Shown here piece by piece: positions 8,969-18,091 of a DNA stretch of 64,000 nucleotides. Below the pieces are notes generated by a model. The model was given only the letters and a program-made list of their open reading frames with translations. It ran no database searches and had not been told where the DNA came from. Source of the DNA: Gemmatimonadota bacterium (GTDB lineage Bacteria > JAAXHH01); assembly GCA_026705925.1 (NCBI GenBank), contig JAPOZT010000017.1:97866-161865 (forward strand). Reading direction: 5' to 3'. Positions within the stretch are counted from its first letter, which is position 1. The number at the start of each line of letters is the position of its first letter. The translations under genes and the position numbers were made by a program.

Positions 8969-9790
8969 TCAGGCGCCGGGTCCTGCGGTGGCGGCAGCAG
9001 GTCCGGCGGTGGCGGCGAGTTCCGCCCACTGACTGCGTCCCACTTCCTTGACCCGGCCGTCGTCCCACTTGCCCAGGGGCCGGTAGGACGGGTGTCCGGG
9101 ACGGTCCTGGCAGGGATTGTGCCGGGTGTTGTAGCAGCAAATGAGGCTCCACCTCGGGTCGTCGCTCTCGTTCGGGTCCGAACGGTGCAGCACGTTCGCA
9201 TGGAAGAACAGCGCCGTGCCGGGCGACATTTCGCAGTACACGTGGTCGAGGTGCTCCAGCGCGAGTTCCACCCGCTTCGGGTCGGCCCCCACCTGGGTGC
9301 CGTAGCGGCCGTGTTCGATCCGGCCCAGGCGGTGCGAACCCCGGATGACCTGGAGGCAGCCGTTGCCCCTGTGGGCCCGGTCCACCGCGATGTAGCAACT
9401 GGCCATGTCGGGATAGAGCGCCTGGTTGTGATACCAGTACCCGTAGTCCTGGTGCCACTCCCACGCGCCGCCGACGCGGGGTTCCTTGACCATCATCTTG
9501 TAGTGGTACAGGTAAACCTCGTCATCCATGAGCCGCTCCAGCGTATCGACCATGCGCCGGCCGCGGCAGATGGCGTTGTAGATGTCCTCACGGTCCGTGT
9601 CCGAGGTCAGCCAGAGCTTGCTCTCCCGGCCCTCGGTATCCTCGGCGGCACGGACGAGCGAGGCCTTTTCCCCGTCGAGACGGCCCACGTTGAGGAGGAG
9701 TTCCATTTCTTCCTCGTCGTAGAGCCCCTCCACCATCAGGTAGCCGTCTTCGCTGAACCTATTCTCGTGTTCTTCGGTAAGCCGGAACAT
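8969..9790 (-). CDS. Phytanoyl-CoA dioxygenase (PhyH) family protein
   Basis: FSEDGYLMVEGLYDEEE...WHQDYGYWYHNQALYPDMASCYIAVDRAHRGNGCLQVIRGSHRLG...FFHANVLHRSDPNESDDPRWSLICCYNTRHN. Confidence 0.9.
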   Translation of the reverse strand: MFRLTEEHENRFSEDGYLMVEGLYDEEEMELLLNVGRLDGEKASLVRAAEDTEGRESKLWLTSDTDREDIYNAICRGRRMVDTLERLMDDEVYLYHYKMMVKEPRVGGAWEWHQDYGYWYHNQALYPDMASCYIAVDRAHRGNGCLQVIRGSHRLGRIEHGRYGTQVGADPKRVELALEHLDHVYCEMSPGTALFFHANVLHRSDPNESDDPRWSLICCYNTRHNPCQDRPGHPSYRPLGKWDDGRVKEVGRSQWAELAATAGPAAATAGPGA

Positions 9791-9810
9791 GAATTGCTCT
9801 CCAGCGCCCC

Positions 9811-11046
9811 CTACACTCCGATGCGGTCGCGATGACGCCGTTCGACGTGGTGCGCGACCGAGCGGCACACCCGGGAGATCCCCTCGCCGATGAGCGACTG
9901 GTCGAGGAAGCTGTAGCAAAGGCGGAACTGGTTCGCGCCGCGGCCATCGGTATAGAACGAGGGGCCGGCCACGTAGGCCACTTTCTCATGCTCGACGGCC
10001 CAGGCCAGCATCGCCGTGGAGTCGATCCCTTCAGGTGCAGTCAACCACACGTAGAACCCGCCGTCCGGATGGGTCCAGGTCAGGCCTGGCGGGGCGTGCT
10101 CCGCCAGCGCGTTCAGGGTGACGTCCCGCTTGGCCTGGTAGAGCGCCCTGGACAGTACGATCTGGGAGTCCATCAGTCCCTGGCGGCCGTATTCGTAGAC
10201 GATGCGTTGCCCGAGGGTGCTCGAACACTGGTCGCTGCCCAGCTTCGCCTGGCACAACTGGGCGATGACGGGCGCCGGCGCGGCGATCCAGCCGAGGCGG
10301 ATGCCGGGTCCGAAGATCTTGGAGAAGGTACTGACGAACAGCACGCCGTCGGGATTCAGCGCCTTGAGCGAAGGCGGAGGCGCGAGTTCGAAGTACAGTT
10401 CCCCGTAGGCATGATCCTCCAGGATGGGGATGTTGTGCCGGTCGGCGAGTTCGACCAGCCTGCGCCGCCGTTCCAGGGGCATGGTCACGCCGCCCGGGTT
10501 CTGAAACGTCGGCATGGTGTAAATCAGCTTGGTCCGCTTGCCCCGGCGTTCCAGTTCCGCAAGCTGCGCTTCCAGAAGGTCCACGCGCATGCCTTCGTCA
10601 TCGATATCCACCGCGACGAATTCCACGTCATAGCAACGGAAGACCGAGAACGCGGTCAGGTAGGTGGGGGCTTCCACGACGATGACGTCGCCGGGGTTGA
10701 GCAGCATCTTGGCGATGAGGTCCATGGCCTCGATGCCGCCCGTGGTGACGATAATGTCGTCCGCGGTGGCAGTCACGCCCTCGACGGGTCCCATGCGGCC
10801 GGCGATCCACTCCCTCAGGGCCGTGTATCCCGCCGTGGGGCCGTATTGCAGCGACATGCTGCCGTGCGTTTCGAAGACCTGGACGGCGACTTCCTTCATC
10901 GCCTCCATGGGAAACGTGGCGTCGTCCGGCAGGCCGCCGGCAAAGGAAAGCACGTCCGGCCGTTCCGCCAGCTTGAGCAGCTCAATGACCGCGGTGTCGC
11001 CAATGAGATCCATGCGGTCCGCGTATACATCCCGCCATTCCATCAA
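9811..11046 (-). CDS. PLP-dependent aminotransferase class I/II (2-aminoadipate transaminase-like)
   Basis: LSFAGGLPDDATFP...LQYGPTAGYTALREWIAGRM...VEAPTYLTAFSVF...STFSKIFGPGIRLGWIAAP. Confidence 0.9.
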   Translation of the reverse strand: MMEWRDVYADRMDLIGDTAVIELLKLAERPDVLSFAGGLPDDATFPMEAMKEVAVQVFETHGSMSLQYGPTAGYTALREWIAGRMGPVEGVTATADDIIVTTGGIEAMDLIAKMLLNPGDVIVVEAPTYLTAFSVFRCYDVEFVAVDIDDEGMRVDLLEAQLAELERRGKRTKLIYTMPTFQNPGGVTMPLERRRRLVELADRHNIPILEDHAYGELYFELAPPPSLKALNPDGVLFVSTFSKIFGPGIRLGWIAAPAPVIAQLCQAKLGSDQCSSTLGQRIVYEYGRQGLMDSQIVLSRALYQAKRDVTLNALAEHAPPGLTWTHPDGGFYVWLTAPEGIDSTAMLAWAVEHEKVAYVAGPSFYTDGRGANQFRLCYSFLDQSLIGEGISRVCRSVAHHVERRHRDRIGV

Positions 11047-11048
11047 AA

Positions 11049-11110
11049 CCCCCTGCGTAAACCTGATCCCCTGCGTAAACCCAATCCCCTGCGTAAACCC
11101 CCTGCGTATG
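11049..11110. repeat. 18-bp tandem repeat just upstream of the aminotransferase start
   Basis: cccctgcgtaaacctgat / cccctgcgtaaacccaat / cccctgcgtaaa / cccctgcgta. Confidence 0.8.
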
Positions 11111-11393
11111 CAAATCCGTAATCGAACCAGTCCGCGCGGATGCCCGTCGGGAGCCGCCGTTCGCGTGCATTATTTTACGGTCAGGACGGCGGGAAAACAA
11201 GACCAAATTTCCTTGACACCGGCGTGGATGCATGTCTTATCATGGCGTTCAAATGGTGGTCAATGTTGATCATCGTGTCATGATATTCATCGTATACACG
11301 GTGTCATGATGTCTTGGTGAGTATCGTGTATGCGGTGTATACAATGTATATCATGTTCCAGCACACCCATTTCCCGCCTCGCGAGGTGTATAC

Positions 11394-11651
11394 ATGGCCG
11401 AGGACAGCCAGGTTGTAGCCAGTTTCCAGAAGAACAGCCAGGAAGAGTTCCGCTTCACCATCACGTCCTTCCGCGGCAACGAGTACGCCGATATCCGGAT
11501 CTATTACGAGAACGACGGCGATTTCCTGCCCAGCAGGAAGGGCATCACCGTCTCTCCGGAGGCATGGAAATCCTTCCGGTCCTGTCTCGACGAGCTGGAG
11601 TCGGAACTCAAGCAGCGCAAGCTGCTCAAGGACGAAGAAGGAGAAGGCTGA
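11394..11651 (+). CDS. PC4/p15-like single-stranded nucleic-acid-binding protein
   Basis: EFRFTITSFRGNEYADIRIYYENDGDFLPSRKGITVSPEAWKSF matches the PC4 family pattern. Confidence 0.7.
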   Translation: MAEDSQVVASFQKNSQEEFRFTITSFRGNEYADIRIYYENDGDFLPSRKGITVSPEAWKSFRSCLDELESELKQRKLLKDEEGEG

Positions 11652-12878
11652 TCAGCCCACCCGGTGCCCTTCTCCGGCGAGAAAGCACTCGGGGTCATGG
11701 TGTATGGGAAGATACCCCGTGCTCATGAGGAATTCGCCGACGATCTCGGGTCCCATGAAGCGGAAGGTCTTCCTGAACACGGCCACCCATTCGTCCAGCG
11801 AAGTGCAGGTCTGGCCGTCCAGCCAGGCGGCGAAGGAACCGTGTTCCGCCCGGATCTCCCGGATGACCCGCGCGTTGTGAATGGCCGCGTCGATCTTGAG
11901 CCGGTTCCGGATGATCCCGGCGTCCCCGAGCAGGCGCGCCCGGTCCTCGTCGCCATAGGCCGCGACACGGTCCACGTCGAACCCCTCGAAGGCCTCCCTC
12001 AGCGCCTTTCGCTTCTTCAGCACCGTCAGCCAACTCAGCCCCGCCTGGTTGATCTCCAGCACCAGCCGCTCGAAAAAATCGTCGTCCCGGGACAGGGGAA
12101 AGCCGTACTCGTCGTCATGGTAGGCGGCCAGTATGGGGTCCTTGTGCGTCCAGGCGCAACGCTTCCGGTCGTCGGTCTCTTCGACGAACTCGCCCGTGCG
12201 GTAGGGGTGGTTGTCCGCCCCGGTGATCCATGTCTCGGGAAGGTGGCGCACACAGTTCATCAAGGCCAGGTGCGTATAGGTGGGCGTGATGATGAAACGG
12301 GTGACGGCGGTGTTCGCGAACCAGTCCATCCGGTCGTGTCCCATGCCCGGGGTGTCCAGGATCACCCCCACGAGGAACCGCATGAACGCCCCATGGCTCA
12401 CCAGGACGACGCACTCCCCCGTGTGGCCGAACTCGTCGTGGATCCTCCGGGCGACCCGCTCCGCCCGGACCTGGGCCGCATCGTAATCCTCCCAGGGCCG
12501 GCACTTCCACCAACCCTCCTCATCGAACTCGCCGCCGAGGCGGACGCCAGGGAATCCACGCTCGATTTCCGAGCGCTTCATGCCGGGCCGGCCCTCGTAG
12601 TTCGCGTTGCCCACGCCGGCCTGGACCCCGCCCTGTTCGTGGAGGTCGATCCATGCCTCCGCGGACTTACCCGTCTCGCGGAGGTAGGGGGCGATGGTTT
12701 CCAGGGTACGGAGGAACGGACTGACGAAAACGCGCGTGGGGCGAAGGTGGCGGATGCGGTTTACGAGGTATTCGGCCTGCCGGTATCCGAGCGCGGACAG
12801 GGAGGGATCGTCGGTGCGCTCTTCCTGAGGCCGGGCATTGTTCTCGGATTCCGCGTGGCGGATGATGTAGAGTTCCAT
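11652..12878 (-). CDS. Fusion: N-terminal histidine phosphatase, C-terminal DNA-3-methyladenine glycosylase I (TagI)
   Basis: MELYIIRHAESENNARP...VLVSHGAFMRF then RCAWTHKDPILAAYHDDEYGFPLSRDDDFFERLVLEINQAGLSWLTVLKKRKALREAFEGFD...GDAGIIRNRLKIDAAIHNA...HHDPEC. Confidence 0.9.
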   Translation of the reverse strand: MELYIIRHAESENNARPQEERTDDPSLSALGYRQAEYLVNRIRHLRPTRVFVSPFLRTLETIAPYLRETGKSAEAWIDLHEQGGVQAGVGNANYEGRPGMKRSEIERGFPGVRLGGEFDEEGWWKCRPWEDYDAAQVRAERVARRIHDEFGHTGECVVLVSHGAFMRFLVGVILDTPGMGHDRMDWFANTAVTRFIITPTYTHLALMNCVRHLPETWITGADNHPYRTGEFVEETDDRKRCAWTHKDPILAAYHDDEYGFPLSRDDDFFERLVLEINQAGLSWLTVLKKRKALREAFEGFDVDRVAAYGDEDRARLLGDAGIIRNRLKIDAAIHNARVIREIRAEHGSFAAWLDGQTCTSLDEWVAVFRKTFRFMGPEIVGEFLMSTGYLPIHHDPECFLAGEGHRVG

Positions 12879-13098
12879 GGGGCGGGGCGGTCTTTCTCCT
12901 GGCCTGCGGCCGGTGTTTGCGGTTGAAGGGTCGGCGGTCCTGGCGTTGGACGGGCCGTTGCACGCACCGTCCACTCGAACCGATACAAAGTACATTCCCC
13001 GCCCTTCCGTCGAAAGGAAAAGGTTTGACAGGCAGGGCGGCACGGGTTAAGGTTTCCACCTGTTTCCGAATGGCTCATTCCCCATGGAGCGTGCCTAA

Positions 13099-14208
13099 AT
13101 GGAAGGATCCGGCCGGCCCTATGTCGAATACCGCAAGGTCAGCAAAAGCTATGACGGAAAGACCACGGTAGTCGACGACGTCGACCTGGACATCCGCCAG
13201 GGAGAGTTTCTCACCCTCCTGGGGCCCTCCGGTTCGGGCAAGACCACCTGCCTCATGATGCTGGCCGGCTTCGAGACGCCGACTTCCGGCGAGATCCTCG
13301 TGGACGGCCGCTCCATCCAAAATCTTCCGCCTCGCAAGCGCGGCATCGGCATGGTGTTCCAGAACTACGCCCTCTTCCCCCACATGACGGTAGGGGCCAA
13401 TCTCGCTTTTCCCCTCGAGGTCCGCGGCATGGACCGCGGCCAGTGCCGGGAACGGGTGGAACGGGCCCTGCAACTCGTGCAGCTGGAAGGATTCGAGCAC
13501 CGGCGCCCCGGCCAGCTTTCCGGCGGGCAGCAGCAGCGCGTGGCTATCGCCCGCGCCCTGGTATTCGATCCCGAACTGGTTCTCATGGACGAGCCCCTCG
13601 GCGCGCTGGATCGCCGGCTCCGCGAGGAAATGCAGTACGAGATCCGCCGCATCCACAAGACCTTGGGCGTCACGGTCGTGTACGTCACCCACGACCAGCA
13701 GGAGGCCATGGTCATGTCGGACCGCATCGCCGTGCTGCGGGACGGCAGGGTCGAACAGGTGGCCGATCCCGAGACGCTTTACGAGGAACCGCAGCGTTCC
13801 TTCGTGGCCCGGTTCATCGGTGAGAACAACCGGCTGCACGGGAAGGTGATGGGCATTGAGGGTGAGATCTGCGAGGTATTCGTGGGCGGCGAGATCATCG
13901 AGGCGATCCGAATCGCGCCCTGCCGGGTGGGCGACGCCGTGACGCTTTCCATCCGCCCCGAACGCGTGGCCGTCTCACCGAAATCCGGACGCTACACCAA
14001 CGAACTGGTGGCCCTGATCGAGGACATCACGTTTCTGGGCGACTACCTGCGCGTGCGTGTCTCGGTGTGCCGCACGTCCGATTTCATCATCAAGATACCC
14101 AACACCGTCGGCCACGGCGCCCTGCTCGCGGGCGACAAGATCCTCATCGGCTGGACGCCGACCGACTGCCGCGTGCTCGACCCCGAAACGGAAGGAGAAG
14201 GAGAATGA
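13099..14208 (+). CDS. potA: ABC transporter ATP-binding protein, spermidine/putrescine (PotA) type
   Basis: LLGPSGSGKTTCLMMLAGFETPTSGEI...GMVFQNYALFPHMTV...LSGGQQQRVAIARAL...LVLMDEPLGALDRRLREEMQ. Confidence 0.9.
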   Translation: MEGSGRPYVEYRKVSKSYDGKTTVVDDVDLDIRQGEFLTLLGPSGSGKTTCLMMLAGFETPTSGEILVDGRSIQNLPPRKRGIGMVFQNYALFPHMTVGANLAFPLEVRGMDRGQCRERVERALQLVQLEGFEHRRPGQLSGGQQQRVAIARALVFDPELVLMDEPLGALDRRLREEMQYEIRRIHKTLGVTVVYVTHDQQEAMVMSDRIAVLRDGRVEQVADPETLYEEPQRSFVARFIGENNRLHGKVMGIEGEICEVFVGGEIIEAIRIAPCRVGDAVTLSIRPERVAVSPKSGRYTNELVALIEDITFLGDYLRVRVSVCRTSDFIIKIPNTVGHGALLAGDKILIGWTPTDCRVLDPETEGEGE

Positions 14209-15371
14209 CGCGAAAGGACGCCGCGAAACGGATACTGCTCCCGGGCCTGGTTGCACTGCTACCGGCCCTGGCCGCACTGCTTCCGGGACGACGCGCACTG
14301 CTCCCGGGCCTGGTTGCATTCTCCCTACTGCTCTGCGGACACGCCTCTGCCCAGGAGCGGACGCTGACGCTGGTCAGCTGGGGAGGCGCATACGCCCGTG
14401 CCTGCGAGAAGGGATACATCGAACGATTCGAGCGGGAAACGGGGATCGACGTCCAGATCGAAGACTACAATGGCGGTCTGGCACAGATCCGCGCCCAGGT
14501 CGACGTGGGCAACGTGTACTGGGACGTCGTCGACATGGAACTTCCCGACATGGTCCGAGGCTGCGACGAAGGCCTCCTCGTACCCATCGACGTCGACGAA
14601 CTGGCCCCGGGAGCCGACGGGACCCCGGCGGCGGACGACATATCCGAAGACGGCCTCACGGAATGTGGTCCGACCAACCTTTACTACTCGACAGTGGTCG
14701 TCTACAACGACGCGCGTATCGGGACGGCGAAACCACAGACCATAGCCGATTTCTTCGACCTGGAAAAGTTTCCCGGCAGGCGGGGCATGCGCCGATCCCC
14801 GCTGGCGAATCTCGAGTTCGCCCTGATTGCCGATGGCGTCCCACTGGACGAGGTCTACGCCACGTTGGATACGGAAGCGGGCGTGCAACGGGCCTTCCGG
14901 AAGCTGGACTCCATCAAGGACCGGATCGTCTGGTGGGAAGCCGGCGCCCAACCTCCCCAGATGCTGGCCGACGGCGAAGTGGTGATGACCACGGCATACA
15001 ACGGGCGGATCTTCAACGCGCAGGTCCTTGAGGGCCAGCCCTTCGTCATCGTATGGGACGGCCAGGTCCTGGACACGGGGGGCCTCGTGATCGTGGAGGG
15101 CACACGGAACCTGGAGGCGGCGAAGGAATTCGTTCGCTTCGCCAATACGGCGCGGGCCATGGCGGACGTCGGCCGGTACATCTCCTACAGTCCCTCGCGC
15201 CGTTCCGCCCTGGACCTGATCTCGACCCACGCTGAAACCGGCGTCGACATGGAACCGCACATGCCCACCAGCCCCGAAAACGTGTCCCGCGCATTGCATA
15301 ACGACTGGGAATGGTGGAGTGACAACGGCGAAGAGATGAACGAGCGCTTCAGCACGTGGCTGGCACGATGA
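14205..15371 (+). CDS. ABC transporter substrate-binding protein, PotD-like
   Basis: Signal peptide, then ERTLTLVSWGGAYARACEKGYIERFERETGIDVQIEDYNGGLAQIRAQVD; 4-nt ATGA overlap with the ATPase gene. Confidence 0.88.
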   Translation: MTRKDAAKRILLPGLVALLPALAALLPGRRALLPGLVAFSLLLCGHASAQERTLTLVSWGGAYARACEKGYIERFERETGIDVQIEDYNGGLAQIRAQVDVGNVYWDVVDMELPDMVRGCDEGLLVPIDVDELAPGADGTPAADDISEDGLTECGPTNLYYSTVVVYNDARIGTAKPQTIADFFDLEKFPGRRGMRRSPLANLEFALIADGVPLDEVYATLDTEAGVQRAFRKLDSIKDRIVWWEAGAQPPQMLADGEVVMTTAYNGRIFNAQVLEGQPFVIVWDGQVLDTGGLVIVEGTRNLEAAKEFVRFANTARAMADVGRYISYSPSRRSALDLISTHAETGVDMEPHMPTSPENVSRALHNDWEWWSDNGEEMNERFSTWLAR

Positions 15372-16663
15372 GCGAGCATCCCGAGCAACAGGCCGGCCGC
15401 TCCAGGCCCGGCCTTGGATCCGGCCCCCCGCCCGGCCACTCCAGACCAGACTCCACGTCCGACCCCCGGCCCGGTCCCCGGTTCGACCCCCGGCTGCGCG
15501 CGGCACTGCTGGTGCTGCCGCTCCTGGTCTTCGTCGGGGTGACCTTCCTCGCGCCCCTGGCGAACATGCTGGTCCGAAGCGTCTACGATCCGGTGGTCGC
15601 CGACGCCCTCCCCGAGACCCTCGATCGGCTTCGTGCCTGGGACGGCGAAGGCCTGCCGGACGAATCAGTCTACGAAACGCTGGCCCGCGAGATTCTTGCG
15701 GCCCGGGAGGACCGCACCCTCGGACAGGTGGCCACGCGGGTCAACCGGGTGCAGTCCGGACTGCGCAGCGCGTTTACGCGCACCGCCCGCAGGCTGCGAA
15801 ACGTCGATGAAGGACCGTGGTCCGACGCCATGACCGGCATCCACGCGGCCTGGGGAGAGACCGGGACGTGGCGCGCGCTGCGCGAGGCGGGAGACCGGTA
15901 TACGTCACGCCACTACCTGAACGCCCTCGATCTGCAGCGCGATCCCGCCGGTTTCATCGCCTTCCAGCCAGAGGACCGCCGGATCTACCTGTTCCTGCTC
16001 TGGCGGACCCTACTCGTGAGCCTGGGGGTCACCGCCCTTTGCCTGCTCATCGGCTATCCCGTCGCACGGCTGATCGCCCACGCCCCGCCCCGGCGCGCCA
16101 ACCTGCTCCTGATCCTGGTCCTCGTGCCCTTCTGGACCTCGCTGCTCGTGCGCACGACCTCGTGGATCGTGCTCCTGCAGAACCAGGGCGTCCTCAACGA
16201 CATGCTCGTCTTCCTGGGCGTGATCGGGGACGACGGCCGGCTGGCCATGATCTACAACATGACCGGTACCTTCGTAGCCATGACCCACGTGCTGCTCCCC
16301 TTCATGGTACTGCCGCTCTACTCGGTCATGAGCGCCATTCCCCGGGTGCAGACGAGTGCGGCGGAGTCGCTGGGCGCCAGCCCGTGGCAGTCCTTCTGGC
16401 GCGTGTACTGGCCGCAGACCCTGCCCGGCGTGGGCGCCGGTTCCCTGCTCGTATTCATCCTCGCCATCGGGTACTACATCACGCCGGCCCTGGTGGGCGG
16501 CAGCACGGGACAGCTCATCTCCAACATGATCGCCTTCCACATGCAGTCGTCGCTGAACTGGAGTCTCGCGGCGGCGCTGGGCGGCATCCTGCTGGTCTGC
16601 GTGGCGGGGCTTTACGTGCTCTACGACCGGCTCGTGGGCATCGAACGGATGAGGCTGGGCTGA
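15368..16663 (+). CDS. ABC transporter permease, PotB-like
   Basis: LVPFWTSLLVRTTSWIVLLQNQGVLNDMLVFLGVI...SAAESLGASPWQSFWRVYWPQTLPGVGAG (EAA-like loop); ATGA overlap. Confidence 0.9.
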   Translation: MSEHPEQQAGRSRPGLGSGPPPGHSRPDSTSDPRPGPRFDPRLRAALLVLPLLVFVGVTFLAPLANMLVRSVYDPVVADALPETLDRLRAWDGEGLPDESVYETLAREILAAREDRTLGQVATRVNRVQSGLRSAFTRTARRLRNVDEGPWSDAMTGIHAAWGETGTWRALREAGDRYTSRHYLNALDLQRDPAGFIAFQPEDRRIYLFLLWRTLLVSLGVTALCLLIGYPVARLIAHAPPRRANLLLILVLVPFWTSLLVRTTSWIVLLQNQGVLNDMLVFLGVIGDDGRLAMIYNMTGTFVAMTHVLLPFMVLPLYSVMSAIPRVQTSAAESLGASPWQSFWRVYWPQTLPGVGAGSLLVFILAIGYYITPALVGGSTGQLISNMIAFHMQSSLNWSLAAALGGILLVCVAGLYVLYDRLVGIERMRLG

Positions 16664-16671
16664 TAACGACG

Positions 16672-17517
16672 ATGACGACAACGACGACAACGACGACAAC
16701 GACGCCGACCGCCGGCCACGGATTCTGGCGCATCGCGTACAGCGGGTTCTGCGCGATCGTCTTCGCCTTCCTGGTCGCGCCGATCCTGGTAATCGTGCCG
16801 CTGAGTTTTAACGCCGAGCCCTATTTCACCTTTACCGAAGGCATGCTCCGCCTGGACGCCGACGCCTGGTCCCTGCGGTGGTACCGCCAGATCGTGGAGG
16901 ACGAGGAGTGGTCGCGGGCGCTGGCGAACAGTCTGCTCATCGGGGTCTCCGCCACGGTACTCGCCACGGCGCTCGGCACGCTCGCCGCGCTGGGCCTGTC
17001 CAACCCGGCCATGCCGGCCCGCCGCTTCGCCACGGGACTGCTGATTTCCCCCATGGTCACGCCCGTCATCATCTCGGCCGCGGGGATGTTCTTCTTCTAC
17101 TCGAACCTGGGCCTGGCACAGACCCACCTCGGGCTGATCCTCGCCCACGCCGCCCTGGGCACGCCTTTCGTCGTGATTACGGTCACCGCCACGCTGGCCG
17201 GATACGACCAGAACCTCTCACGGGCGGCCGCGAGCATGGGCGCAGGGCCCTTGACCGTATTCCGCCGCGTCCAGCTTCCCCTCATCGCGCCGGGGGTCAT
17301 CTCCGGAGGAATCTTCGCCTTTGCCGCGTCCTTCGACGAGGTCGTCGTGGTGCTCTTCATGGGCGGGATCGAGCAGCGGACTATACCGCGCCAGATGTGG
17401 TCGGGCATCCGCGAGGAGATCAGTCCCGCCATCCTGGCCGTGGCCGTCTTCCTCATCGTTTTCGCGGTGTTGTTCCTGTTGACGGTGGAGTGGCTCAGGA
17501 GGCGGAACGCGCGGTAG
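16672..17517 (+). CDS. ABC transporter permease, PotC-like
   Basis: FLVAPILVIVPLSFN...LANSLLIGVSATVLATALGTLAALGL...SRAAASMGAGPLTVFRRVQLPLIAPGVISGG; N-terminus MTTTTTTTTTTPTAG. Confidence 0.88.
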   Translation: MTTTTTTTTTTPTAGHGFWRIAYSGFCAIVFAFLVAPILVIVPLSFNAEPYFTFTEGMLRLDADAWSLRWYRQIVEDEEWSRALANSLLIGVSATVLATALGTLAALGLSNPAMPARRFATGLLISPMVTPVIISAAGMFFFYSNLGLAQTHLGLILAHAALGTPFVVITVTATLAGYDQNLSRAAASMGAGPLTVFRRVQLPLIAPGVISGGIFAFAASFDEVVVVLFMGGIEQRTIPRQMWSGIREEISPAILAVAVFLIVFAVLFLLTVEWLRRRNAR

Positions 17518-17742
17518 GGGTGCGAGGGAGGACGAATTTGCTCATTCCTCTACTCTTGAACTTAACGAACAACCCGTCGTGATCCTTCTGCCCATTCACT
17601 ATATCGTTTTCAATCTCTTCATCGACTGTAGTACCGGAGTACGGTGTATCCTTTAACGTTTTAAGTTTCATTTCTACGTTGAACATGGCCGTCCTGATCT
17701 GGATTTTCAATGCGTCTTTGTATGATCTGCTGAATGTGGTCT

Positions 17743-17946
17743 TTACTGACCTTCCTGGATTTCATTCGCGGTTAAATTGAAATAACCCTCGATCTTTGCG
17801 ATACGTTGTTCCACGTCACCGAGACGATTTTCTATCCTGTCCAACCTGTTGCGGACCCCGGTTACAAAGAAAATGTATAGACTGAACGCGCCAGCTATGA
17901 TGGCCGCGCCGACGGCTCTATCCGCCAATGACCTCGTAGTTGCCAT
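17743..17946 (-). CDS. Small protein: N-terminal TM helix plus coiled coil
   Basis: MATTRSLADRAVGAAIIAGAFSLYIFFVTGVRNRLDRIENRLGDVEQRIAKIEGYF. Confidence 0.45.
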   Translation of the reverse strand: MATTRSLADRAVGAAIIAGAFSLYIFFVTGVRNRLDRIENRLGDVEQRIAKIEGYFNLTANEIQEGQ

Positions 17947-18091
17947 GTCCTACCCTCCTGCGCTCTACTTTAGACGCTGTTTCTACATTTCTGATGTCGT
18001 TACAATTCCCTATAAGTCCAAGCGTACCTTAAACATACCGAATTGTTGACGTATTGTCAATACGGACAAACCTGTTGAAGAAGATTCCTTG

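Noticed and set aside
17495-17710. 71-aa minus-strand ORF downstream of the permease gene
   Set aside because: No recognisable domain and overlaps the permease 3' end; could be real but not supportable.
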